Origin: Pycnococcus provasolii
Taxonomy: Eukaryota; Chlorophyta; Pseudoscourfieldiophyceae; Pseudoscourfieldiales
Direction: 5' to 3'
NCBI GenBank assembly: GCA_049487715.1
Contig: CP150581.1
Span: forward strand, 451,616-515,615
Length of the DNA stretch: 64,000 nucleotides
The notes under the pieces were generated by a model that was not told the origin of the DNA, did not search any database, and saw only the letters and a program-made list of their open reading frames with translations. The translations under genes were made by a program, and so were the position numbers. This document shows positions 10,052 through 21,200 of this stretch, piece after piece (position 1 is the stretch's first letter; each line of letters opens with the position of its first letter).

Positions 10052-12312
10052 TTACTCTGGCACCTCCTCGGCGGATGCCTCGGGAGCTATCGCGGGTGCT
10101 GCCTCTGCCGGTGCCTCTGGTGCCTCCTCCTCCTCCTCGTCGTCGTCATCACCGCCTATTCCTTTTTGCGTCTGAATGCGGTCTAGTTGACGTTTCTGCT
10201 CCAACGTCTTCACCTCGTCCGCGATCTTCGCAGCCGCCTCAGCCGCCTCGACGGCTTCCGAAGCGAATTCGCGAGCCTTGGACGCAGCCTCCTCCGCGAT
10301 CGTCGCGCCGTCGCCACCTGGTGCAACCGCAGGCGGCCTGTTCGCCGCACTGCGCGCATCCAACGCAGCCTGCTCCGCCTCATCCGCGGACGCCTTCGCA
10401 GCCTCCGCAGCCTCCTGTGCCGCATGCGACGCGTTTTCAGACTCCGCGATCGGATCGAACGGTTCCTCAGCAGCCGCCGTCTCAGGCGCAGCCTCCGCCG
10501 CCCCGTCACCAGCGCCACCCTCCTCCTCCTTCTTCTCCTCCTCATGTCCCTCCGCAGCTGCCGCATCCGCATCCGCATCCGCATCCTCCTCGGGAGGAGC
10601 ACGCTCACCCTTTGCCGCCGCCTCGCAAATCACTAGTGATCGCTTCGTGACTTTCGAAGCCTCCTCCGTCTTCGCCAGCGCCTCCTCCGCTTTCACCTTG
10701 TTATCCTCCTCGAGCTTTGCCTTCAATGCAATGTCGGCGTCGATCTGCGCAAGCTCCTCCTTGTTCTCCTTGCAGAAAGCCACCGCGCTCTCGTACTTCG
10801 ACTTGACCGAGTCCAGCCTCTGCTCGCGCTCCGTTTTCGGCTCCTCCTCACCCTTCTTCTTCTTTGTAGCCTTTGGCTTCGTGAGCTTGCACAGCTCCTC
10901 CATGTCAATCACGAGCTTCTGCAGCTCATCCACGGACTTGCGTGTGTCGAGGCAGAGAACGACGCGATGCTCCTTCTTAAGCGCGTCGAGCTCAGCCACC
11001 GCCTCGGCGCAGATTCTCTCCGCCTCGTCCGCAGTCTTGATCTTCTCGTGCGCGGCATTCTCCCACTCCATCGCCTTCTTCTTGGCGTTGTAGTGCTCGC
11101 CGCTCACCTGGTCCTCCACCGCCTGGATCTTCGCGGTGATTTCCTCGAACGTCGTCGAAAGCTCCTTGAAGCTCGTCTCGAGCTTCGCGTCGTGATCTCC
11201 CAGGCTTGTCGTGAGCGTGTCATTCAGCGACTCGCACTTCTTGTTCATGTGATGTGACGCCTTGTCCGCGGTAAGCGCTCGCTCCTCCGCCATCTCGGTG
11301 AGCTTGTGTTCTCTTGCGAGCTTTCGGTCGAATCGTCCCTGCGCCGCCGCCTCGTACGCCATGAAGTCGTTCTGCAGGCGTTTGTACTTCTCTTCGAGTT
11401 CTTCGTTTGACTTCTGCGCCACCATGAGCTTGGTTCCGAACTGCGACACCTCGGCATTGTTCTTGTTGAGTTTCTCCTTGGCGGTGCGCTCGAGTTCCGT
11501 CGCCTTCTGCTCTCTGAAAAGCCTCGCCTTGTTCTGTTCTTCCAGCTTCGCGATGTGTTTTTCCTGCGAAAGAGCGTGCGCGCACATCTTCTTAAGCTGC
11601 CTCTTGATATCCTGCACTTCCTCGACGTGTTGCCTTCGCACCTTTTCCGCGACGGTGGCGATTTGCTCCTTGACGTATTCCTTGGCACTTGCGGCACTCT
11701 CGGAGACGAACGCGAGCGCGTCTTCTCGTTCCGCCTCGAGGACTTCGCACTTTTCCTTGAGTCTCGTGATTTGCGTCTCGAGGCTCGGCCGCATGCGCGC
11801 GACCGTGGACGCCCTCTGGTACGCGAACGTGTTGTTGAGTCCCGGCGTGCTCGTTCGCATTTGCTGCTGGTTGGTTGGCGCGGTGACTGGCCTACCGTAC
11901 ACGTCGACGCCCGCGAGGTCGAACCTCCTCCTCCGCGCGCTCGGGTACTTGGTGGAGTACAGCGGCGGCCCTAAGCCTAGTCCTCCGTGCCCCCCCTCCG
12001 TGGTTGAGACGGTTGACGGTCTCATCGCGCTGTGGTGCGTGACAGGCCGCTGCATGATGGCCGACGGTGGAAAGCACTGTCGACACCACCACCACCACGT
12101 TCAGGCGACTCCTGCTCCTCCGCCGCTGGAGAAGGTTCCGCAGCGGCCGAGGCCTCTGCTGAGGCTCGTGGAGGAGCCTCAGACTCTTCCCCAGACTCTC
12201 CTGGTGCTGCATCTGCAGGTGCAGGTGGTGGTTGTGCGGAAGCTTCCTCTCCCGCTTCTCCTTCTTCTGCAGGGGGAGCAGCAGGAGGGGCAACCACCTC
12301 AACGTCGGCCAT
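10052..12312 (-). CDS. Long coiled-coil protein, function unknown
   Basis: The main frame runs from 12055 down to 10052 (667 aa). It has an N-terminal basic region (YPSARRRRFDLAGVDVYGRP), a long heptad-rich coiled coil from about residue 85 to 420 (ITRLKEKCEVLEAEREDA, KRQLKKMCAHALSQEKHIAK) and an Ala/Glu-rich C-terminal third. Upstream in another frame, 12312-12085 encodes MADVEVVAPPAAPPAEEGE followed by more Ala/Glu/Pro-rich sequence that matches the composition of the C-terminus, so it is probably the true N-terminus. The two frames can be joined by a 35-nt GT-AG gap or by one missing base near the GGT repeats; neither is proven. Coiled-coil proteins of this kind are common in flagella, but no family could be named. 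Confidence 0.7.
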
Positions 12313-12866
12313 GGTAGAAGCCTCCTACTTTATTGGAGTGGCGCGTATGCAGATTCTGATGAAAGAAACAGCGTCCGAGGTGGAGTGAGCTCGAAGTCGA
12401 GTCTTGTCGTCGGCCGAAAGGGACACAGGTCTCGCCCCTTTCCCTGGCCCTTCCTCGGGGGATCGCGCATCGGTCGGGACTTTCCTCTACGGCTCTGATT
12501 TACATGCAGTGCCACCGATCGATTGAGCGACCGATCGATCGAATGATCGAGCTTGCATCGGGTAGAAGGAATAATAGAATCCCCGACCGCTTTTCACCGG
12601 TGGGTGGTATGCTCCCTTGAGCTCCCTCGCCTTTCTGACTGGCCTTCTTGTACCACCTTCCTATGGATCTATGGATAGTATGATGGGTCTCGCCTGTGGC
12701 CTGTGGGTCCCGTGTTAACTGTTCCCACATGCGTCCTTGCGTCGTATGGAGTGGTCGTGGGGAACCTCATTCTTACCGCCCGGCACTGGGTTGCTCCAGC
12801 TTGGCGGTCTTGTGAAATTATTTTTGCATATTTATATCTTGTGATTTATCAGGAATAGTACTCCAT

Positions 12867-12982
12867 CGCACGTTCATACCTTCTTGAATCCGCCCGATCC
12901 CATCAGCACTCGGAAGCTAAGCAAGAATGGGCCGGATTAGTACTTGCTTGAGGAATCAGCATGGAACTCCCGGTGACGTGCG
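12867..12982 (+). rRNA. 5S ribosomal RNA
   Basis: Recognised by conserved internal sequence: GATCCCATCAGCACTCGG, then AGCTAAGCAAGAATGGGCC (box A of the internal promoter) and TAGTACTTG (box C). The ends pair as helix I: CGCACG at 12867-12872 with CGTGCG at 12977-12982, giving about 116 nt. A Pol III terminator-type T run (GTTTTCTTTTTT) follows immediately. It is a single isolated copy here, not part of a tandem array. Confidence 0.92.
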
Positions 12983-12996
12983 GTTTTCTTTTTTGC
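12983..12996 (+). terminator. Pol III T-run terminator of the 5S gene
   Basis: GTTTTCTTTTTT directly after the 3' helix of the 5S RNA, followed by another T run. This matches the simple T-run terminators used by RNA polymerase III. Confidence 0.75.
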
Positions 12997-13198
12997 TTTT
13001 TTTTTGCTGCGAGATCTTGCTGCGAGACGGATCGAAACCCAACGACAACAACCACTCCAACAACAACAACAAAACTACTTGTATTTTTTTTTTCGGAAAC
13101 TTGTCGGAAACGCAAACCCCTCAAAATGACAGGAGAAAACACGACCGGCCCGGAAAAGAAAAAAAACCCTAAATGCCTGCCTGGATGCGAACCGGTAT

Positions 13199-13220
13199 CC
13201 CCCCCCCCCCCCCCCCCCCC
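13199..13220. repeat. Poly-C tract of 22 bases
   Basis: An uninterrupted run of 22 C in the intergenic region. Confidence 0.95.
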
Positions 13221-13846
13221 TGAGGTGTCCTCCGCCCTCCGGAAGCTGTTTGGCCATTTCTCCCTGATTTTCCTCCAGGAGGTGTGTGTGTGTGTGGCGC
13301 CGACGACGACGACGACTCGCCTCGCCTCGCCTCGCAGGTTCTTACTTCAACTCTTGGCTTACCCTGCGCTATCGTAGCTTGCCCGGTGCTCACTTCGCTT
13401 TCTGCTTACCACATCTTTCTTCTTCACAGAACATCGTTTTTTTTTTCTCAGAGAGGGGTTCGTTCACTTCATTGTTTTTTTTGTGGATCGATATATTTTT
13501 TCGCACTCCTAATCATCATCGGTTTTGGTTCACTTCGGTTCTCTCTTTCGTCTCTGTTTTCAAACAGACTTGGAGACGCACACGCACGTCCTCACAACGT
13601 CGCGTTTCTTTGAAAAAGGAGCCGTGCTGTTCACCCCTAACCTCAGCTTTCGTATATAGAGTGCATCACAGGGGTTTTACGTTCGCTTCTCAACAACAAA
13701 CAGCAGCAACAACAACGAACAGCTTCTTTCTCTCAAGCGCAGCAGCAAAAACTTCAAACGCCGCCGACACAGCCTGACACAGCGATTCGGACGCGCTTCG
13801 GTGTCGTCGTCGTGCGGCTGCGACAAGGTTGGGGTTGGGGGACGAC

Positions 13847-15264
13847 ATGAGCGATAAAAGGCCGTCCGCTTTCGTTGGCGGATTTCACTCAGGCGGTGGA
13901 TTTCAGCAGGGAGGAGGAGGAGGAGGAAGGGGGGCGGTGGAGGCGGCGGCGGTGGTGGTGGGCGCGCCCACCTTATCAGCAGCAGCAACCATAACAACCA
14001 CGCGTCTCGGCCAGGTGGGAGGCATCAAACAAACATGAACCCGCTCGGACGCGCAAAGGCGCACCCAAGACCTGCTGACTTGGCACGCATCGCAGTTCCC
14101 AAGCCTATGAACTTGCCGTCGATGAAAAAGGAATACGCTGGAACTGACACGACGACGCAAGATGCGGCGAAAAATACCATAGGAAACGCGAGCTGGGCAA
14201 GGCCGACGCAAACGGACGACTCCGAGAAGGATGCGCCGTCCGCGACGTCGTCGTCGACGACGGTGAGCGCGGCGCCACCTGCACCGCCGCTGTCGTCCGC
14301 AGCTGCAGCGCACGATGCGCTCTCTGCGGCGGCGGCGGGGGCAGTGGCTGGTGCAAGCAGCCTTGCAGGTTCAAACACGACGGCGCCGAAATCAGGAGCA
14401 TGGGGCTCGGCGCTCATGCAGGGGGGCGGCAACAGCAACGATCAGAGGCAAGCACAAATGCAAGCGCCGCCGCCGTCGTCCACCGCCGGCGACTTGAGAG
14501 GTGGAACAAAAAACGCATCGGCGGCTTCTCCCTGGGACGGAAGCAGGCGAGGTGTGCCATCCATGGACCTCAAGACGCGCGCTTCGGGACTGCTGAATGC
14601 GCGCGAATTTCCAAGCCTTGCCAGTGGCGGTAGTGCGCCTTCCCATATCGGTGGATCTGCCGCCGCGCCATCGAGGCAAGCGCGGACGACACACCGTGAC
14701 TGGGCGGATGACGAAAGATCAATGCCCATGCTACAAGGTGGTGGCGGCGGTGGTGGTGGTGGTGGTGGCGGTGCAGCCACGACGGCGGCGGCGGCGGCGG
14801 CGACGACGACGTACCATAACAGAGGAGATCGTCTGGGTGACCGCGCAAGCGACTTTGACTTTCCACCACCGCCTCCACCACCACCAAGAGGAAATAGCCG
14901 CGTTGGCGCGCCCTTGAGTGGCGGTGCTGGTGACCCGCGGTGGAGTGCTGCGGGGGCTGCCGGTGCTGCTGGCGGCGTCGGCGGAGACCCGCGCTGGAAA
15001 GGTGCCGGGAACCGTGACGTGGCGTCTTTGGACAAGCAAGGTCGAGGAGGCGTTTCCTGGGGCCGAAGCGAGAATCGATCTACCAACAACGGCGCCGGGG
15101 ATCGTGGGCCGCCAAGTCGCGATGTAGGACGGGAGGCGTACGAGGCTGAGGTGGCGCACGTGAAAGCGCAGATGGAGGAGGAGCGTATGAAGCGCACAGG
15201 TGGCTGGTTCCCGCCGAATGGCAATGGTGCAGTTGCATCGTCTGCGGCGAATGCCTCCACTACC

Positions 15265-15295
<31 letters not shown>

Positions 15296-16560
15296 CCGCG
15301 ACAGTGCATCAGAAAGGCGCCGAGACTACAGCGGTGCCTGTCAAGAATGCTTGGCCAAATGCCGCGGGAGTTCGCCATGAGCCGGTACGCCAGCAGCCAC
15401 AGCAAAATCATCCCCCACCACCACAACAGCAACAGCATCCACCACAGCAGGTGGATGCAACGTCAAGTCAGCTAGCAGCAGACGAGCTGGCTGGGCTCCA
15501 GAAGCCCACGGAAGAACGCGGTCGAATTCGAGAGCGAATGGAGGCGGAGGAGAAGGCGCGTATCGAGCGTGCGGCGGCAAAGCTACGCGAGCTCGAGGAA
15601 CGCATGAAGGTGAAAAGTGACACGCCGGCTCTCCCGCTTCACGCGCAAATGGGAGTCCCAAATGCCACGACACCTGCCACGACTTCCACCGCCGTACCAC
15701 CACTTCCTGGATCCACGCAACAACTCACCTCCGTCCCGCCGCCTCCCGCTCACGAAACACATGCTGCTGCTGCTGCCGCCGCTGCTGCTGCTGCCGCTGC
15801 TGCTGCACATCATGAACCCATTCCAGCGCCTCTACAGCACGTATATTTGCAACACCCGCCACACCATCCAACACAACCTCAGCTTCCTGTACAGCAGCCG
15901 CAGCTCATCGTTCACCCTCAGCTGCATCAGCACGAGCAGCCTCAGTCTCAGGCTCTCGAGGCGATGCTACAGTATGAACAGCAGCAACAGCACCAGCGCG
16001 CGTTGTATCAGCAGGCGTACTTCAATGCATACACGAGCCCGGAGGAGGCGGCTATGGCTGCTCACTGGGGCATGGGTGTTTCGCCTACGCCACCGGCCAG
16101 CGTGGAAGTTCCGATCACCGCGTGGAGTGCACCTCCACCGCCTCTCCCACCTCAGGTACCCCCGGCGACTGACGCCATGGTTTCTTCAGCAGCTGACACG
16201 TCGCCGGCTGGCACAGAGAGGCGAAAGCGCGGAGGACGCCGCGTGCGCGAAGCGGAGGCGCGGCGAGAGCAGAGGCAGCGTGCGGCGGCGGCGGCGGCAT
16301 CGGCAGCGGCGGCAACGGTGGCTGCTGCTGCGGCGGCAGCGGCGGCAGCTCCTGGTAAGGATGCGCCACCAGACGGAACCTCCGCCTCCGCGGATGAGCC
16401 TGTGACTGCCCAGCCGTTCGACGCGTGGGGCGGTTTCTGGAGCCTGGCTGGCGTGTCGAGCGCCGGTGCGCTGGAGACGAACGTGTGGAACCAGCCCGGA
16501 AGCGACGCGGATGCGCTTTGGCGTTTGTGGAAAGACGGCCCTCAACAAGGCAGTTCCTAA
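13847..16560 (+). CDS. PRRC2/BAT2-N domain protein, low complexity
   Basis: The secure frame is 14035-16560 (841 aa). Near its start AVPKPMNLPSMKKEYAGTD matches the BAT2/PRRC2 N-terminal motif (KPxNLPSxxxEN.G.D), with the W-containing follow-up (NASWARPTQ). BAT2-N proteins associate with mRNA and stress granules. The remainder is very low complexity: poly-Gly, poly-Ala and Gln/His/Pro runs, with one charged helix (about residues 490-525, ERGRIRERMEAEEKARIER) and a basic segment (about 720-745). Immediately upstream, 13847 begins MSDKRPSAFVGGFHSGGGFQ in another frame; the two frames could be one protein if a base were missing from the G run near 13928-13934. The real start is therefore unresolved. 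Confidence 0.75.
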
Positions 16561-16740
16561 AGCTAGTTAAGATAATATAAAATGAATAGTACCAGACACG
16601 AAATACTAAAAGTTTAAACTCGGTTCAGGTTCCCCTCCAGGTCCCTCCCCCACCCCCAAGGCGCCGCTGAGCTGTTGCCCTTAAGCGCTGTTCGTTCGGC
16701 GCCATCCCCCCGCACGCGGCCCGCCCTCATATTATAAACC
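16561..16740. other. Short intergenic spacer
   Basis: 3' flank of the PRRC2-like gene and a C-rich 5' flank of the next gene (TCCCTCCCCCACCCCC near 16640-16656). Confidence 0.5.
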
Positions 16741-18183
16741 ATGTCCGCGCCCTCTCAGAGCTCTGGGTCGTCGGTGGAGTCTCCGCGCGTGCACGCGATG
16801 CGCCCGCCCGCCGCGCGCACGTTCTGCGACAGGGTGTGCACGTTCTTCTGCTACGCCGTCTTCCTCTTCGTCGCGTGCATGTTTCTCATCGCCATAGGGG
16901 CCGCCATAGAGGATGCGGTGGTGGGAAGTTCTCCGGCCGAGGCGTCGCCTCCTCAACCAGGCACGTCGCCGTCACCCACACCGCCGCTGCCACCACCACC
17001 GCCGAAGGCGTCGTCCTCTGGAGATAACAACCTCGGTGTCATTGCGTTCGTCGTCATACTCTATGGCGGTGTCCCATTTCTCGCAGTCCTCGCAATCGTT
17101 TACACCTGCTTCTGTGGAAGTAACGCCGTGCAGAGACGCCTCATGCGATCCGTGGAGTGCACACGTATGGCTGACCTAGCGACGGCGGTACCAGCAAGCG
17201 CAAGCGACGGTGTCAGCAAGAGTAAGCACCAGCAAGCGAAACAAAACATGGCGCGAGTCGTCGGACGTGCACGAAGCGCGGGAGAGCACCTCGTCTCGCC
17301 AATTTCCAAGAGAGAGTGTCTGTGGTACGCGGCGAGGGCGTACTACACATATCGCGCCGGGAAACGCACACATACGGTACACTGCGCGTTCGAGGAGTAT
17401 GGCGTGGATATGCTTCTCGACGACGGAAGCGGCGTGGTTGTGCGTGTGCCACTTCGCGAGTGGTTGCGCTTGCCCGCGGACGAGCACGATAGCGTCTTTC
17501 TCATCGATAGCCAAAGTGGCATGATGGAATTCAACACTGCGCAGATAACCAGTCAAAATGACGGCGGCCTTCCCGACGCGCTCGTACGCTTCCTACGAAG
17601 AGCGTCTGTCGTCGACGACGAAGAAGATGGCGGGTCGTCCTCCTCCTCCTCCTCCTCCTCCTCCTCCTCCGATGATGATGATAATGATGATGGCGGTGAC
17701 GTCGAAAGCGGTGCCAAAAACAACCAAAGTGAGCAGCAGCAGACGGAGGATCGACGACGACGTGGCCAGCACTGCGTGGACCTTGCACTCACACCTGAAA
17801 GAAATATGAAGTACTCTGAGCTGGTGTTTTTGCCTGGGGAAATCATTGCCGCCGCCGGAAGCTTTAATGCGACATCTGGCGAAGGCAAGGAGCTGCTAAT
17901 GTCGTCACCCCCTACGATTGCTCGCGCGCCATCACTTCGCGTCGGACCTGTCCAACGCGCGTCGTCGGGTGGATTCTTGCTGTCATTTTTCAAGTTCTTC
18001 GGTTCGTTATCTACAATTATCGAGCGCCTTGATTGGGCACGCCTTGGAACACGAGCGCTCATCTCCGACGTCGATGCAGCGAAAAGGGGCAAGGGTACAG
18101 TTAAGCTTGCAGAGGCTGTGCCATTCACGAGCGTGCACGATCATGGCCGGTCCGTGGTCGTTGACGTGAAAGATCTGCGTTGA
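16741..18183 (+). CDS. Two-pass membrane protein of unknown function
   Basis: A 480-aa single-exon frame. There are two hydrophobic segments, at about residues 37-60 (VCTFFCYAVFLFVACMFLIA) and 101-121 (VIAFVVILYGGVPFLAVLAI), separated by a Pro/Ser-rich loop. A long hydrophilic part follows, including a compact region at about 190-285 (VPLREWLRLPADEHDSVFLI), a poly-Ser and Asp/Glu stretch (about 300-325) and a C-terminal region ending in DVKDLR. No family was recognised. It is convergent with the alpha-2-macroglobulin-like gene, separated by a TA microsatellite. Confidence 0.72.
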   Translation: MSAPSQSSGSSVESPRVHAMRPPAARTFCDRVCTFFCYAVFLFVACMFLIAIGAAIEDAVVGSSPAEASPPQPGTSPSPTPPLPPPPPKASSSGDNNLGVIAFVVILYGGVPFLAVLAIVYTCFCGSNAVQRRLMRSVECTRMADLATAVPASASDGVSKSKHQQAKQNMARVVGRARSAGEHLVSPISKRECLWYAARAYYTYRAGKRTHTVHCAFEEYGVDMLLDDGSGVVVRVPLREWLRLPADEHDSVFLIDSQSGMMEFNTAQITSQNDGGLPDALVRFLRRASVVDDEEDGGSSSSSSSSSSSSDDDDNDDGGDVESGAKNNQSEQQQTEDRRRRGQHCVDLALTPERNMKYSELVFLPGEIIAAAGSFNATSGEGKELLMSSPPTIARAPSLRVGPVQRASSGGFLLSFFKFFGSLSTIIERLDWARLGTRALISDVDAAKRGKGTVKLAEAVPFTSVHDHGRSVVVDVKDLR

Positions 18184-18264
18184 CCATGAACATGAACTTT
18201 CTTGAATCAAATAGTCAAGGTCATTCTTGTTACAAGTATTTAAGTAATTCAACTGTCACTGTGG

Positions 18265-18288
18265 TATATATATATATATATATATATA
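18265..18288. repeat. (TA)12 microsatellite
   Basis: Twelve TA units between two convergent genes, immediately before the stop codon of the minus-strand gene. Confidence 0.95.
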
Positions 18289-18290
18289 CC

Positions 18291-21200
18291 TCATTTTGTC
18301 TTCAAATAGCCATACGCCCGGCGATACGCGTACACTGCCGCGGGAAGTCCGCCAGCGAGAGCCAGGAACGCGATCGCCTCAAAAACGAACGCAACATTCG
18401 TTCCCTCCCGTCGTCGCGTCTCAAACGCCTCCACAAACCCGTCGTCGTCGCCCACGGCTTCTTCTGATGATTCGGTGATCTCAACAGACGTCTCGCACAT
18501 TTCACCCGACTTGCCGTCGTCACACATGCACTTTCCACTTCGGACGTCGCACGAACCAACACCCGTGCAGTCGATGAAGTCGTGAGATTCTGACGTCGAG
18601 AGCGATGCGACAACGTTGCGGGCACCAAACACCTCGTGGGGGCAGCGCAGCACGTTGTCCTGCAGAGCGCGCGGTGGAATTGGAGGCTTCTCGATTTCTT
18701 CATTCGCTCCCACCATCTCCATGCGCGACTCGCCGCTCGTTGCATAGGCACCCGCACCATCACGTGCGCGTGCTACCGCCGACCCGTGGTGGAACACGCC
18801 CGTGTGCTTCACCACCGCGCGGTACCTGAATTCCTTCGTTCCTGACCTGAAAGACTGCCATAGCACTCGCAGGTAGCCAGACTCGTACCCAGCCATCGGG
18901 CACTCAGGACTCAGATCCATCTTCAGCGCCGACGGAACGTACACCGACTCTGGGTCGCACACCTCGGACATCTCAGGAACGATGGAGGCAAGCGCGCCAC
19001 TCACAGGCTCGAGCACTTCTATGCCCGACGCCAGGTAGGCATGGCTCGTCACCTGCAGGGTGACAAGCACGACATCGCCCTGCTTGAATTTCGTGGTTGC
19101 CGCGGCCGTCACGTCGACGCGACCCTCCCTAATCGGCTGGACGATGCGCTGGATCGCCACGCCGCCACGACTCAGTGTGGTCGTCACCGGTCGCGGGCTG
19201 AACGAAATTCCTACCGACGCGTGCAGATTTCCCTCGCCGTGGGCGTACAAAAGAACGCTGTCTACGCCCTTCGATCGGACTTCGGCGGTGTCCATGCCAA
19301 CGTCGCGCCAAGGCGTGAACCTCATCCAAGTTCGCTGCTTCCCTCCCTCGATCTCCACCTTGCCGACGATATTGCCGCTGAGCCGCGCTTCGAATTTTGA
19401 CCCGGACGGTGATTCCTGCATGAGCATCTCAAAGCGCATGAGAGCCACAGTCGTTACGCCAATCTCGAGCCAGCCAAGTGTGGACATGTCCGCATGATCA
19501 TGTGCCGGCGTGGAGGAGATGTGTGCCGCAACACGGCGAAGCTGAGGCAGCATGCCTCGAGCTATCTCCACCGCGTTGGAACCGAACGCCTCGCTTCTCC
19601 AGTCCGCGAGCTCAAGTATGCCGAGCAGCGCGAATGCGTTCGACACGTGGCCGGCGCTTCGGGTGCCGTCAAGATCTCGAAAGAAGGCGCGTGGGCTGTC
19701 ACCGTCCGCCAGACGGCTCGAGAGAATCGAAAGCAGCGTCTCCACCAGACGAGCATTCGTGAACATCTTTCGCTTTTTCGCGTACCGCATGAAGCTTGCG
19801 AGCATGGCGCCAAGACTTCGCGTCGTCAGCTCGCCCAGGTGAGATCGGTCGCCCTCGTCGTCGATTACCGCGATCGTCTTGCGCATCGTCTCTCCCATAT
19901 TAGGCGGGTTCCAGTCGTAGCCCATAGCAAGGCGGACAGCTGCCAGGTCGTCGGCAAGAACCTGCCTGCAATTTCGATAGGAAGGGGATGTGCCATTCGA
20001 AGCTTGCGCGGTAAACCATGTGCCGGCGTAATCCACGCTGGCGTGCATGTACCCGCCCACGGTGCACCCAACAATTCGCTTCGTAACCTCGAATTGCAGA
20101 GCCTCAGCCCAATCGTTGCGTGCAAGCACCACGGCAGAGGGCAACTCCACTCCCTTCACCTCCTCCAGAGCGTCCATCATCACGATTCCCCAGGCATTTA
20201 GCTGAATATCAATGCGGTCGCCGTTTACGTCGGGAAGGAGCATCGAGCGAAGTCCAATTTCCTTCGTTGTGAAGCGCAGCAGCGTCCGTGCAGTGGAATG
20301 CATGATCCTATCGAGCTCCTCGATGTCCGAGATCACGCCGTGCAATTGCATATTTCCCTCGAGCTGGCGCGCTCGTGCAAGCGCTGACGCCTGCACTGAA
20401 CACAAGAGCCACTCGGCGGTCACGAGCTGAGGCCTCTGCAGCGCGTGGCTAATTAGCACGGGCAGGGCGGGCATCGTGCCCACACCGGCTGAAGCATAAA
20501 TCCCACCTTCTCCATCACGGCCAAATGCAGGGAACTTTTTCAGCTCAATGCCGGGTGTGCCGCCAGACGACACGGGAACTGTCACCGCGTCTAAGACAAG
20601 ACTTCGCAGTGTTCGATGATATACGTGCACCGCGTGTGGTCCAGAAACGATCAGGTCGCCGTACTTCGCGCTCTTCGCCTTAAATGTGATGGCAGCCGGT
20701 CCCTCGAATCCACCGAGAACTTTGATGTTGAAGTGATACGCGCCTCCTCTCGACGATAACTGCTGGCGTCCTCGTCCCTGCACTTCAAGACCGCCGCTCG
20801 TCTCAATGTAGACTTCAGTCTTCCCGGCATCGTGGTACTTGCAATGCAGTGCACCAACCGTTTGGAACACGTCGCCGCTTCTAACGTGGTGAGGTAGATC
20901 AACAGTCAAGCGACTGTCCCCGGCTGTCGTTGCATTGATGTCGGTGCTTCCGTAGCCGTACGATGGGCCGGGAAGGCTGACAAAGGCGCGCACCACAAGG
21001 TTGCCGGAGAAATTCGGCGGGACGTTGAATTCGACATCATGAGATGCCTCCTTCGGATCGATCGCGCGCTTAACGGTGTACATCGTGCCAGCACGAGCTA
21101 CACCCGTCTCCGATTCCTCGCGCATCAACGCACGAATTTGCTGATATGGAACACGATTTCCCTCGACGTGAGCATTCTGGTAAATTTCAAGCTCCCAAGC

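Larger units (their letters stand above)
12313..13846. other. Gene-poor region with the 5S rRNA gene and homopolymer tracts
   Basis: Apart from the 5S rRNA gene and the poly-C tract listed separately, this stretch shows CGATCGA-rich sequence at 12515-12550, an AAACCCTAA telobox-like motif near 13163 and pyrimidine-rich sequence before the next gene. No protein-coding region was supported. Confidence 0.55.

Noticed and set aside
12500-12730. Short minus-strand frame near the CGATCGA-rich sequence
   Set aside because: Palindromic low-complexity DNA, no domain.
13170-13200. tRNA-like B-box (GGTTCGCATCC on the minus strand)
   Set aside because: No 5-bp T stem, D arm or acceptor stem can be drawn around it.
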